In this document: positions 36,725 to 46,000 of the stretch, in pieces
How positions within the stretch are numbered: the stretch's first letter is position 1
Layout: the number at the start of each line of letters is the position of its first letter
Source of the DNA: Peptoniphilus genitalis
GTDB taxonomy: Bacteria; Bacillota; Clostridia; Tissierellales; Peptoniphilaceae
DNA length: 64,000 nt
Assembly (NCBI RefSeq): GCF_023614525.1
Contig: NZ_CP097885.1
Location: 310,001-374,000 of the forward strand
Direction: 5' to 3'
Translations under genes and position numbers: made by a program
Notes under the pieces: generated by a model
What the model saw: only the letters and a program-made list of their open reading frames with translations
The model's database searches: none
What the model was told of the DNA's origin: nothing

Positions 36725-37843
36725 TTACCTCCCGATTTTAAATTCATCCTTATCTAAAAGTCCTTCTTGCTTTAGCATGGATTTTAATACGCTCATATCT
36801 GATGATAAATCCATGATTTTTTCTTGGTAAATATTGTCAAGAATTTTCATAAAGGCATCTATTACAATATCCATTGTGCCTTCAATATCCTTTAGAGATG
36901 ATCTAACAGATTCTGTTGGTTTCTCCTTCATCTCTAAGTAAGAGTTTGAAAGCTTTACTGTAGTTGGCAGATAATAATTTATTGCCTTGTTTAAGTCTCC
37001 AGCTGTGCTGGGATTTTCTTTTAAGAGTTCAAAAATCTTTCCAATTATTTTCAAAAGTTCCCTGATTTTTTCATCCATTGGAGATGAGATTTTCCCCTCG
37101 ATTTGTGTAAGTTCAGTCACATAGGACCTTGCTCTTAGAAGAAGTTCTTCTGCCCTCTCACTATTTTCTTGATTTTCAAGTTCCTCCATCTTTTCATAAG
37201 GATCTCTTAGGGCTTCTTCCTTATAAAGTTTATAAGTTTTTGAATCTAAGATAAATAATTTTCCCTCTTCAACAATTCTTGCCTGCCTGTAGTAATCTCT
37301 TTCAATCATATTTAACAAATCATTTATTGTAAAATCAAGAGGCTTAGCTGTTATTGCAGCAAGATCTTGAGTTGGAATCACTGTATTATTTCCAATTTCA
37401 CGATTGTATTTTCTAAATCTAATAATTTGGTCCTTGATCTTTTTTATTCTGTAGTTTGCATAAAAAGAAATAACAAGGGCAGGAATTACCCAAAAAATTA
37501 AGGCTGGCAAATCTTCTCTTATTGATCCATAAGTATCAAACATGTCCATGAGAAAACCAAACAAAGCAAAAAGATGACCCACAATTGAAACTTTTGCGAT
37601 AAATCCCCATGTTTTTACCCTGTTTACAGTCTTTGGATTTTGATTTATTATTCTGTCATCATTTTGAATACTATATGGTAATTTTCTCTTATTTTTATTC
37701 ACAAAGCTACTTATAGATCTTTTTGTCACGTCTATTGCTGTGTCAATTCCTTCTCCAATTATTTCTCCAATTTCTTTAAAGTTTTCATCTTTGAAGGCGC
37801 CGTTTATCTTGTCTTGAAAATTATTTTCCCTATCTTTTCTCAT
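36725..37843 (-). CDS. XpaC-family membrane protein (5-bromo-4-chloroindolyl phosphate hydrolysis protein)
   Basis: 372 residues. A polar N-terminal region is followed by two membrane helices at about 78-98 and 107-130 (VSIVGHLFALFGFLMD and LPALIFWVIPALVISFY), then a long helical cytoplasmic part typical of XpaC. The historical name reflects a colony phenotype and does not prove phosphatase activity. It is paired with the TelA-type gene immediately downstream, as in many Firmicutes, suggesting a joint membrane-stress role. It is 27 bases downstream of the DegV gene. Confidence 0.85.
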   Translation of the reverse strand: MRKDRENNFQDKINGAFKDENFKEIGEIIGEGIDTAIDVTKRSISSFVNKNKRKLPYSIQNDDRIINQNPKTVNRVKTWGFIAKVSIVGHLFALFGFLMDMFDTYGSIREDLPALIFWVIPALVISFYANYRIKKIKDQIIRFRKYNREIGNNTVIPTQDLAAITAKPLDFTINDLLNMIERDYYRQARIVEEGKLFILDSKTYKLYKEEALRDPYEKMEELENQENSERAEELLLRARSYVTELTQIEGKISSPMDEKIRELLKIIGKIFELLKENPSTAGDLNKAINYYLPTTVKLSNSYLEMKEKPTESVRSSLKDIEGTMDIVIDAFMKILDNIYQEKIMDLSSDMSVLKSMLKQEGLLDKDEFKIGR

Positions 37844-37870
37844 TCTTCACCTCAAAAAGCTATCTCCTAC

Positions 37871-38704
37871 TTAAAAAGCTATGACGATTCCTCCAATGTC
37901 AGCATATCCAGAGGATAGACCATTGGTATGTCTAAGGTGGACTTTGGCACCCTCATAAAGATCTTCTATTCTTTCCTTTAGCTTTTCTGCCCTGTCTTTA
38001 TCTTCCACATAAGAAATTGTAATAAGGTCAGGCTTTTCTCTCTTGCACTTGCTTTCTATTGCCTTAACCATTTTATCAAGAGACTTTTTCATTCCACGGT
38101 TGACTTCATAGAGTTCAATTTCTCCATCATCAGAAATCATAATTGGTCTAATATTTAAAACATTGGCAATAAGGCCTGTCGTCTTTTTTATTCTTCCATT
38201 TTTGATTAGGTTCTTCATAGACTCTAAGACAAACATAGTTGTCTCAAGGTCTGTTTCCTTTTCAATTTCTTCTACAACTTCATCGAAGTCCTTTTCCTTT
38301 ACAAGGTCAAGTAACTTTAGGACAATTCTTGTTGTACCTGCTGATGCAGCCTTAGTGTCAATTACATGAATATTTATTCCTTCAAACTTTTCTCTCGCTT
38401 CAGCCTCTGCTACCTTGGCAGAGTTATAAGAGCCAGAAAGTTTTGATCCAATTGTAAGAATATAAATATCCTTGTCCTTATTTTCCTCAATTATTTTAAA
38501 ATAATCATAAGGAGATGGACAGGCTGTGTGAATTGGATTTTCTGTTTTTTTCATGACTTCTAAGAATTCATCTAAGTTTAAATTTTCATCGTCTGTATAA
38601 TCTTTTCCATCGATAGAAATCTTAAAGGGAACATATTCTATCCCCAAATCCTTTATTTCATCTTTCCTCAAGTCACAACTTGTGTCTGATATAATCTTAT
38701 ACAT
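37871..38704 (-). CDS. DegV-family fatty-acid-binding protein
   Basis: 277 residues starting MYKIISDTSCDLRKDEIKDL, the DegV hallmark, with the GSKLSGSYNSA fatty-acid carboxylate loop near 86-96 and MKNLIKNGRI near 162. Such proteins (FakB type) bind fatty acids for phosphorylation by FakA; a FakA-like gene is present at 9051-10715. It lies 9 bases after glmM, so it is probably co-transcribed with cca-glmM. Which acyl chain it binds cannot be told. Confidence 0.92.
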   Translation of the reverse strand: MYKIISDTSCDLRKDEIKDLGIEYVPFKISIDGKDYTDDENLNLDEFLEVMKKTENPIHTACPSPYDYFKIIEENKDKDIYILTIGSKLSGSYNSAKVAEAEAREKFEGINIHVIDTKAASAGTTRIVLKLLDLVKEKDFDEVVEEIEKETDLETTMFVLESMKNLIKNGRIKKTTGLIANVLNIRPIMISDDGEIELYEVNRGMKKSLDKMVKAIESKCKREKPDLITISYVEDKDRAEKLKERIEDLYEGAKVHLRHTNGLSSGYADIGGIVIAF

Positions 38705-38713
38705 TGCTTACTC

Positions 38714-40057
38714 CTAATTCAATTTATCTTCAATAAGCTTTACTAGTTTGTCTGCATCACTTGAAAGTTTATCTTGGTCTTCTCCTTCAATCATTACACG
38801 AACAAGGGCTTCTGTGCCTGATGGTCTTATTACAACCCTACCAGATCCGTGGTAGTTTTCTTCAACTTCTCTTATGGCATCCATGATTTCTGGAAAGTCT
38901 TGGTATTTATTTTTCAAGTCTTCACGAACTCTTGCATTTTTTAAAACTTGTGGATAATTCCTCATTAGTTTATTTAATTCAGATAATTTTTTTCCAGTCT
39001 CCTTCATAATTTCTAAGAGGTGGATGCCTGTTGCAAGTCCATCACCAGTTGTGTTGTGGTCAAGAAAGATTACGTGGCCAGATTGTTCTGCTCCAATTAC
39101 ATAGTCATCGGAAAGCATCTTTTCTAAGATGTACCTGTCTCCAACCTTAGTTTCAATAAAGTCCACATCAATTTTTTCAAGATACTTCTTTAGTCCCATG
39201 TTGGACATAATAGTTCCCACTGCTGCATTGTTTTTGAGTCTGCCATCTTTCTTTAAGTAAGTGGCAACTATGGCAAGTATGTGGTCACCATCTACAATAT
39301 TCCCTTCTTCATCAACTGCAATAATCCTATCGGCATCTCCATCAAAGGACATACCAATGTCGGCTCCCTCTTTTTTTACAAGCTCTTGAATTAGATTTGG
39401 ATTTGTTGAACCACAAGCGTCATTTATATTCATCCCGTTAGGTTCATTGTTAATAATTTTAACCCTGGCACCATATGACTTTAGAACCTCTTCAGCTATG
39501 TGAGATTGAGCACCGTTGCCTGCATCTACTGCAACTTCAAAGTCTGAGAAGTCAAGATCAACTAAATTCTTTAAGTAGTCCACATACTTTTGAGTAAATT
39601 CAGTGGACCTATTAAGTCTTCCAATTTCTTCTCCTGTCACGTCCTTGTATATTTTTGTAGTTGAAAGAATTTTTTCTTCTATTTCATCTTCTACTTCATC
39701 GTCTAGCTTTAGGCCTTCTGAAGAGAAAAATTTAATTCCATTGTGTTCATAAGGGTTGTGAGATGCGGAAATAGAAACTCCACATAGGTAGTCCCCAGTC
39801 CTTGTAAGATATGCGACACCTGGTGTCGGAATTACTCCTGCCAAGTCCACATCAAGTCCTATACTCATAAAACCTGCCACAAGAGAAGACTCAACTAAGT
39901 CTCCTGAAAGTCTTGTGTCTCTTCCAACTAGGACCTTGCCCTTCTTGCCCTTGGCAAGTACATAGGCTGCTGCCCTTCCAATATCGTAACAAAGCTTTGG
40001 AGTTAGCTTCTTGTTAGCAATCCCACGAACTCCATCTGTTCCAAATAATCTTGTCAT
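38714..40057 (-). CDS. glmM: Phosphoglucosamine mutase
   Basis: Converts glucosamine-6-P to glucosamine-1-P for UDP-GlcNAc and so for peptidoglycan. 447 residues, the usual size: MTRLFGTDGVRGIANK N terminus, catalytic serine loop GVSISASHNPYEHNGIKFF near 97-115, Mg loop DGDADR near 242 and sugar-phosphate loop RPSGTEALVRVM near 415. Usually linked to cdaA-cdaR; here it follows cca by 4 bases and leads into the DegV gene. No glmS-type ribozyme is seen nearby. Confidence 0.97.
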   Translation of the reverse strand: MTRLFGTDGVRGIANKKLTPKLCYDIGRAAAYVLAKGKKGKVLVGRDTRLSGDLVESSLVAGFMSIGLDVDLAGVIPTPGVAYLTRTGDYLCGVSISASHNPYEHNGIKFFSSEGLKLDDEVEDEIEEKILSTTKIYKDVTGEEIGRLNRSTEFTQKYVDYLKNLVDLDFSDFEVAVDAGNGAQSHIAEEVLKSYGARVKIINNEPNGMNINDACGSTNPNLIQELVKKEGADIGMSFDGDADRIIAVDEEGNIVDGDHILAIVATYLKKDGRLKNNAAVGTIMSNMGLKKYLEKIDVDFIETKVGDRYILEKMLSDDYVIGAEQSGHVIFLDHNTTGDGLATGIHLLEIMKETGKKLSELNKLMRNYPQVLKNARVREDLKNKYQDFPEIMDAIREVEENYHGSGRVVIRPSGTEALVRVMIEGEDQDKLSSDADKLVKLIEDKLN

Positions 40058-40061
40058 TTCA

Positions 40062-41384
40062 TCACCTGTAATTTTTATCTATATAATCTATTAAGTAAGT
40101 TTTCTTATTTTTTTCTGGATCATCTAAGACCATTTCCTCAAGGTCCTTTAAAATCCTTCCAATAATTTTACCCTCAGAGAAACCCAAGGACTTTATATCA
40201 TTACCATTTATTTCCAAAAACTTCTCAGTTTTCATTTCTTTTTCGTCTAATAGTTCTTTTACCCTATTTTTCCTATTTATAATAAAAGAAGCATCCCTAT
40301 CTGCCCTTGTACACATGCAATCTGCAATTAATAGGTCATAAAGGTCTAGGACATTATCCCTTCCCACTCTTTTTATCTGTCTCCTTAGGGCCTTGTCTGT
40401 CATTTCAGCATGGACCTTCATGTGGTCTAGGATTAAAATTTTTACCTTTTCAATTGTTTTGTTGGGAAGTCTATATCTTTTTAAAATTTCTTCGACCTTG
40501 TTTGCACCAAGGACTTCGTGTCCATAAAAGTGTCCCCTGCCATCTTCTCCAATTGATAGGGTATCAACCTTTGAAATGTCGTGGAAAAGCCCAGCTAATC
40601 TTAGGCTTAAGTCAGGCTTCACATTGTCCATTACACAAATAAGATGGTCGAAGAGGGTCTTGTCATGGAAGGGAGAAAATTGAACAAATCCAACTGTCCT
40701 CTTTAGCTCTGGGAAAATCACATCCAGTATCCCCGTCTCTTCCATTAAAAGTAAATAATGGGATGGGTTTTCTCCTGTAATCATCTTTGAAAACTCATCA
40801 AAAATTCTCTCTGGAGCAATTTTCTTTAAGAGACTTGCGTTTAAGGATAGGGCATCGAATAGTTCTTCCTCAATAAAAAATCCAAACCTTCCAGCAAATC
40901 TAATTGCCCTCATCATCCTAAGGGCGTCTTCTCTTATCCTCTCATTGGGATCTCCCACAGCCCTAATTATTTTATTTTTTATATCATCTTGCCCATTGAA
41001 GGGGTCGTAAAGATTTCCATCTCCGTCCATTGCCATGGCGTTAATGGTAAAGTCCCTTCTCTTTAAATCCTCTGTGAGATTCTTAGAGAAAATAACCTTC
41101 TCTGGCTTTCGGTTGTTTATATAAGCTCCGTCAATCCTAAAAGTTGTAACTTCATAAAGAGTATTGTCTAACAAAATGCCAACTGTTCCAAAGTCTTCAC
41201 CAACTAAGACAGTCTTATAAGCTTGGAAGACTTTTTTAATTCCCTCTGGCCTTGCAGAAGTTGTTATGTCATAATCATGTGGCTCTATACCCATTAGCTT
41301 GTCTCTCACAGACCCACCAACTATGTAGGCCTCAAAGCCATTTTCTCTCAATTTATTTAAAATGAATAGGACATTCTTTGGCAT
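40062..41384 (-). CDS. cca: CCA tRNA nucleotidyltransferase
   Basis: Adds or repairs the 3' CCA of tRNAs. 440 residues of class II: head motif YIVGGSVRDKLMGIEPHDYD (about 19-38), with the catalytic DYD, RRDFTINAMAMD near 110, the RIREDALRMMRAIRFAGRFGF region near 153, and an HD domain (LFHDISKVD near 268, with the downstream HD-type His residues) typical of the longer Firmicutes and cyanobacterial form. First gene of the cca-glmM-degV run. The three tRNAs in this window already encode CCA. Confidence 0.95.
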   Translation of the reverse strand: MPKNVLFILNKLRENGFEAYIVGGSVRDKLMGIEPHDYDITTSARPEGIKKVFQAYKTVLVGEDFGTVGILLDNTLYEVTTFRIDGAYINNRKPEKVIFSKNLTEDLKRRDFTINAMAMDGDGNLYDPFNGQDDIKNKIIRAVGDPNERIREDALRMMRAIRFAGRFGFFIEEELFDALSLNASLLKKIAPERIFDEFSKMITGENPSHYLLLMEETGILDVIFPELKRTVGFVQFSPFHDKTLFDHLICVMDNVKPDLSLRLAGLFHDISKVDTLSIGEDGRGHFYGHEVLGANKVEEILKRYRLPNKTIEKVKILILDHMKVHAEMTDKALRRQIKRVGRDNVLDLYDLLIADCMCTRADRDASFIINRKNRVKELLDEKEMKTEKFLEINGNDIKSLGFSEGKIIGRILKDLEEMVLDDPEKNKKTYLIDYIDKNYR

Positions 41385-41452
41385 TCTATCACCCTTTTCA
41401 TTATAACATTCTTATTCTTAATTTAAAATTATATAATTAAGCCATTGTCTTG

Positions 41453-41461
41453 TGATATAAT
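41453..41461 (+). promoter_or_regulatory. Extended -10 promoter of the lipoprotein gene
   Basis: TGA-TATAAT, an extended -10, 23 bases before the ATG at 41484, with no convincing -35. The same TGATATAAT occurs before the nitroreductase gene at 56196. Confidence 0.5.
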
Positions 41462-41483
41462 GAACTAAAATTGGAGGTACAAT

Positions 41484-41972
41484 ATGAAAAAGATTTTTAT
41501 TATTTCAATGTCATTACTTCTTAGTCTTAGTCTTGCTGCTTGCGGCAAAAAAGACCAAGCAAAGGCTGAAGCTAATGAAGCAAAAGTTACATCAGAAGTT
41601 GCTAATAAAGAAACTGATGAAGAGCAAGTTGCAACTTCAAACTTTGACAAGGAAGCTGTTAACGAACTCATCAAAAACTCTGATTATATTTCAAGAATTA
41701 GAATTTCAACATCTACTGCTGAGGGAATGTCCACCGCCTTCTTAAAGGACTACAAGGGAGACCTTTCTCAAATACAAGTAGATATTCCAAAGAACTTAAG
41801 TCCCAACAAAGAATATTTGATTTTCTACAGGGATGACGAAAAGGGAGAAGTTTCTCCAACTGATAGAGAAGGAGCCTTCATTGAATTACAAGGAGACAAG
41901 GACTCAAACTTAATTTATATTGAAAAACAATTTGATCCAAACTCTTACACTTCTTCAGTGAAGAGCAAATAA
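41484..41972 (+). CDS. Small lipoprotein, unknown function
   Basis: 162 residues with a clear lipoprotein signal: MKKIF, hydrophobic core, lipobox LAAC with Cys near 20. A Lys/Glu/Ala-rich tether (about 21-55) follows, then a compact domain of about 105 residues with no recognised family. ATG follows TTGGAGGTACAAT. It ends 14 bases before the stalk-domain protein gene and likely shares its transcript, so the two may work together at the cell surface. Confidence 0.82.
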   Translation: MKKIFIISMSLLLSLSLAACGKKDQAKAEANEAKVTSEVANKETDEEQVATSNFDKEAVNELIKNSDYISRIRISTSTAEGMSTAFLKDYKGDLSQIQVDIPKNLSPNKEYLIFYRDDEKGEVSPTDREGAFIELQGDKDSNLIYIEKQFDPNSYTSSVKSK

Positions 41973-41986
41973 GGAGGAAGATTAGA

Positions 41987-42937
41987 ATGAAAAAATTTAA
42001 ATCAATTTTATTTTCCCTTGTCCTCATGATATTTGTGACTTCAAATGTTTTTGCAGGAAGAAGTCCTCTTATTGAGTACAACGGAAAAATTATAAAATCA
42101 GATGTGGCACCCTATATCCAAAATGAAAGGACTATGGTTCCCATAAGATTTATCTCAGAAACTCTTGGCTACAAGGTTACTTGGGACAATGACAAGAGAG
42201 AAGTTGGAATTAGTGGCAAGGACACAGAAATAAGTCTTAAGATTGATTCCACTAAGGCAAAAGTGAATGACAAAGAATTAAAGCTAGATGCTCCTGCATC
42301 AATTAAGAAGGACCGTACTTTCGTTCCTCTAAGATTTGTTGCTGAAAACCTAAAGGCAGAAGTTAAGTGGGACAATAAGAACTTCAAGGTTATTATTAAT
42401 GACAACAAGGAAAAAGCATCTTCTATTATTGACTTGTCATCAGATGAAGATAAGTATGTAAAAGAAATTTCTTCTCTACAAGGAGAATTAAATAAGTCTA
42501 TCAAGGATTTAAAATTATCCTTCTTTGACAATGCTGCAAAGCTAAGTGATGCTGATCTAACTAATGCTTATGAAAGAGCAGATAGAGAAATAAGATCTAC
42601 AGTTGATAAGATAAAGGCCCTCGATGTTCCAGAAAAATTTAAGTCTTCTCACCAATACACTTTAAGTGCAAGCCAAAAGGCCCTAGAAATTCTTCCAGGC
42701 CTAAAAAATTCTATTATTAATAAGGACGAGAAAGTTGCAAAAGCTTTTATAATGGAATTAAATGACTTCCAAGTTAAGATGCAAGAAGCTACTGATTCCT
42801 TTAAAGCTGCTCTTAAGGGCGAAGACTATAAGGCTCAAAAGGACATAGAAGTTTACAAGGATTTAAAAGAAAAACAAAATTCAACAAGTAACTTGTTACA
42901 AGACAAGACTTTCAAAAATATTATTAAGAATCTTTAA
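41987..42937 (+). CDS. Secreted stalk-domain (copper-amine-oxidase N-terminal) protein
   Basis: 316 residues. Signal peptide at about 1-23 (cut after VFA), two stalk repeats with RTMVPIRFISETLG near 46-59 and RTFVPLRFVAENLK near 108-121, then a helical C-terminal region (about 145-316) of unknown type. ATG follows AAGGAGGAAG. Second gene of a two-gene surface-protein unit. The stalk repeats match the protein at 31580 in layout, but the C-terminal domain is different, as expected for a modular surface family. Confidence 0.87.
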   Translation: MKKFKSILFSLVLMIFVTSNVFAGRSPLIEYNGKIIKSDVAPYIQNERTMVPIRFISETLGYKVTWDNDKREVGISGKDTEISLKIDSTKAKVNDKELKLDAPASIKKDRTFVPLRFVAENLKAEVKWDNKNFKVIINDNKEKASSIIDLSSDEDKYVKEISSLQGELNKSIKDLKLSFFDNAAKLSDADLTNAYERADREIRSTVDKIKALDVPEKFKSSHQYTLSASQKALEILPGLKNSIINKDEKVAKAFIMELNDFQVKMQEATDSFKAALKGEDYKAQKDIEVYKDLKEKQNSTSNLLQDKTFKNIIKNL

Positions 42938-42964
42938 TTTATAATTAAATTTTTGCACATTAAA

Positions 42965-42990
42965 AACCCCTCAAGTTAATTTGAGGGGTT
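42965..42990. terminator. Bidirectional terminator
   Basis: AACCCCTCAA-gttaat-TTGAGGGGTT with T-runs on both sides, between convergent genes ending at 42937 (+) and 43023 (-). Confidence 0.9.
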
Positions 42991-43022
42991 TTGTTTATAT
43001 CAATTTATTTAATTCAATGTAT

Positions 43023-46000
43023 TTAATTTTTCATACTTGCCTTTTTCTTTAGGTAGCCTCTGTTGTATTTGTCTTCGCCTTCTTCCATATTTTTCTTGGC
43101 TTGTGAAAGCATAAGCTTGATCCTGTTAAATTGATTTACTTCAGAAGCCGATGCGTCGTAGTCAATTGGAATTATATTTGCTTTTTCATAGGAAGACCTT
43201 ATAGCCTTTATGACACCCTTACCTGTGATGTGGTTTGGAAGACATCCAAAGGGTTGAACACAAATAATATTTTCAACACCTGACTCAATTAACTCAACCA
43301 TTTCACCAGTTAAGAGCCAACCTTCTCCATATTGGTTGCCAAGGTCAACGTACTTTTCTGCGTACTTGATTATCTCTTCAATTTTTTCTGGAGAAGTAAA
43401 TCTCGTACCATTAAGAGCTTCTCTCACAAATTTTCTGTAGGATTCAATATAAGAAATTCCCATTTCACAAACAAAGGCAGATAATTTTGATTTTGAAAGT
43501 TTGTCAGCCTTGGCCCTCGCGTTTTTAAAGGAGTACATCATGAAGTCAGTTAAGTCTGGGATGACAACTTCTGCTCCTTCCTTTTCAAGTAGGTCTGCAA
43601 GGTGGTTGTTGGCAGCTGGATGATACTTAACTAAGATTTCACCAACTATTCCAACTTTAGGTTTTTCTTCTTTTGTAATTTCAAGTCTTTCAAACTCACT
43701 TACCATTTGATTTACATTTTTCTTGAAAGTTGTTTTGTTGTAAATCAAATTTTCTGAAGTTGTAATATCAAGCCACCTGTCACGTAAAATATTTGTAGAA
43801 CCCTTTATAACTTCATAAGGTCTTGTGGCTTGAGTAAGTCTCATTATTAGGTCAGCGTAAAGCATTCCTTGAATTAATTTTCGACCAATCCTTACCATTT
43901 GTCTCTTGTCAAATTGGAAGCCAGGATGTTCTTCAATACCTTGGAAGGAAAGTCCAATTACTGGAACGTGACCATAACCTGCATCCTTAAGTGCCTTCCT
44001 AACAAATCCAACATAGTTTGATGCCCTGCAGGCTCCACCAGTTTGACTCATCAAGAGTGCCAACCTATCTGTGTCGTATTGACCAGACTTCACAGCGTCA
44101 ATAAATTGTCCAACAACAAAAATTGATGGGTAACAAGCGTCGTTGTTTACATATTTCAAACCTTCATTAACAACCTTGTGGCCTGTGTCGTGAAGGACTT
44201 CAATGTTTATTCCCTCTTGTCTTAGGATTGGTTCAAAAATGCTAAAGTGAAGAGGCGCCATTTGTGGCATCAAAATAGTGTAATCCTTTTTCATTTCCCT
44301 TGTAAATATAACTGGATCATCATCTAGTAGTCCTTCAAGCTCTGCATCAATTTTTTCAAACTCTCTCTTTTCAGCTGCTTCTAATAGGGACCTAATCCTG
44401 ATTTTAACTGCACCAAGATTTGAAACTTCATCAATCTTTAGGGCTGTGTAAATTTTATTGTAAGACTCTAAGATGTATTGGACTTGGTCAGTTGTCACTG
44501 CATCAATACCACAACCAAAGGAGTTAAGTTGTACGAGTTCCAAGTTTTCGTGCTCTCCAACAAATTTTGCCGCTCTGTATAGTCTTGAGTGGTAGTTCCA
44601 TTGGTCAAGGACCCTAAGTCTTGAATCAATTTCTACATTCCTTGCAATTCCATCTTCAGAAATAACTGCAAGTCCAAGACTTGTTATAAGTTCTGGAATG
44701 CCGTGATTTATTTCTGGATCTATGTGGTAAGGCCTGCCTGATAGGACAATTGCCCTTTGATTTTTAGAATTTACTTCTTCTAAGATCCTATTACCTTCAT
44801 TTAAGACATCGAGCCTATACCTATCTTGTTCTTCGTATCCAGCTCGAACTGCCTTCTTGACTTCATTCTTAGGTATAAAGTCAAAGACTTCTGCTAATCT
44901 CTTTTCCAGTTTTTTTCTGTCGTCAAAGGAGATAAAAGGATTCATAAATTTGACTTTGCCATCAACTATATCATCCACATTATTTTTTATAACTTCAGAA
45001 TATCCTGCAACTACGGGACAGTTTAAGGTGTTGTCAGCATTTTTAAATTGTCTTTCTTCATAAAAGACTGCTGGATAAAATATAAATTTTATTCCCTTTT
45101 CTATTAAATCTTCTATGTGTCCGTGAGAAATTTTTGCAGGATAGCAAGCAGTCTCACTTGTTATTGTTTCGATTCCCTTTTCGTAGATTTCTCTTGATGA
45201 CTTAGAAGATAATACTACTGAGTAGCCAAGCTCTGTGAAGAAGCTATGCCAGAAGGGATAATTTTCATAAATGTTTAGCACTCTAGGGATTCCAACAATA
45301 CCTCTTGGCGCTTCTTTTTCTGGAAGAGACTTGTAGTCAAATACTCTCTTGTACTTGTAGGCATACATATTTGGAAGTTGGTCTTCCTTACTCCTAACAT
45401 GGCCTGCTCCCTTTTCGCACCTATTTCCTGTGATGTATCTCTTTCCATTAGGAAATACATTAACAGAAAGAGCACATTGGTTAGTACATTGTCTACAATT
45501 TGTTGAGATTGATTTGTACTCAAAAACCTCTAAGTCTTCCTTGGAAATTATATTTGATTTTCCAGTGGATTTTTCTTTTGCAATAAGAGCCATGCCAAGA
45601 GCTCCCATTAGCCCAGCTATCTCTGGTCTTGTAACTTCAACTCCAGTTAAGTTTTCAAAGGCCCTAAGCACTGCATCAGATAAGAAGGTACCACCTTGAA
45701 CAACTATGTGTTGGCCAAGATCTTTAGGGTCTCTAACCTTGATAACCTTTTGGATGGCATTTCTAATTACTGAGTAAGCAAGTCCAGCAGAAATATCTGG
45801 AACAGATGCCCCTTCCTTTTGAGCTTGTTTAACATTGGAATTCATGAAAACTGTACAACGTGAGCCAAGGTCAACAGGCTCCCTAGACCTTGTAGCTTCA
45901 TTGGCAAATTCTTCTGCAGTCATATTTACTGAATGAGCAAAAGTTTCTAAGAAGGAACCACATCCTGCTGAGCAAGCTTCGTTTAAAAGGATGGACTCTA

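Noticed and set aside
38714-40057. glmM as part of the cdaA-cdaR operon
   Set aside because: It is about 9 kb away with terminators and plus-strand genes between; here it groups with cca and the DegV gene.
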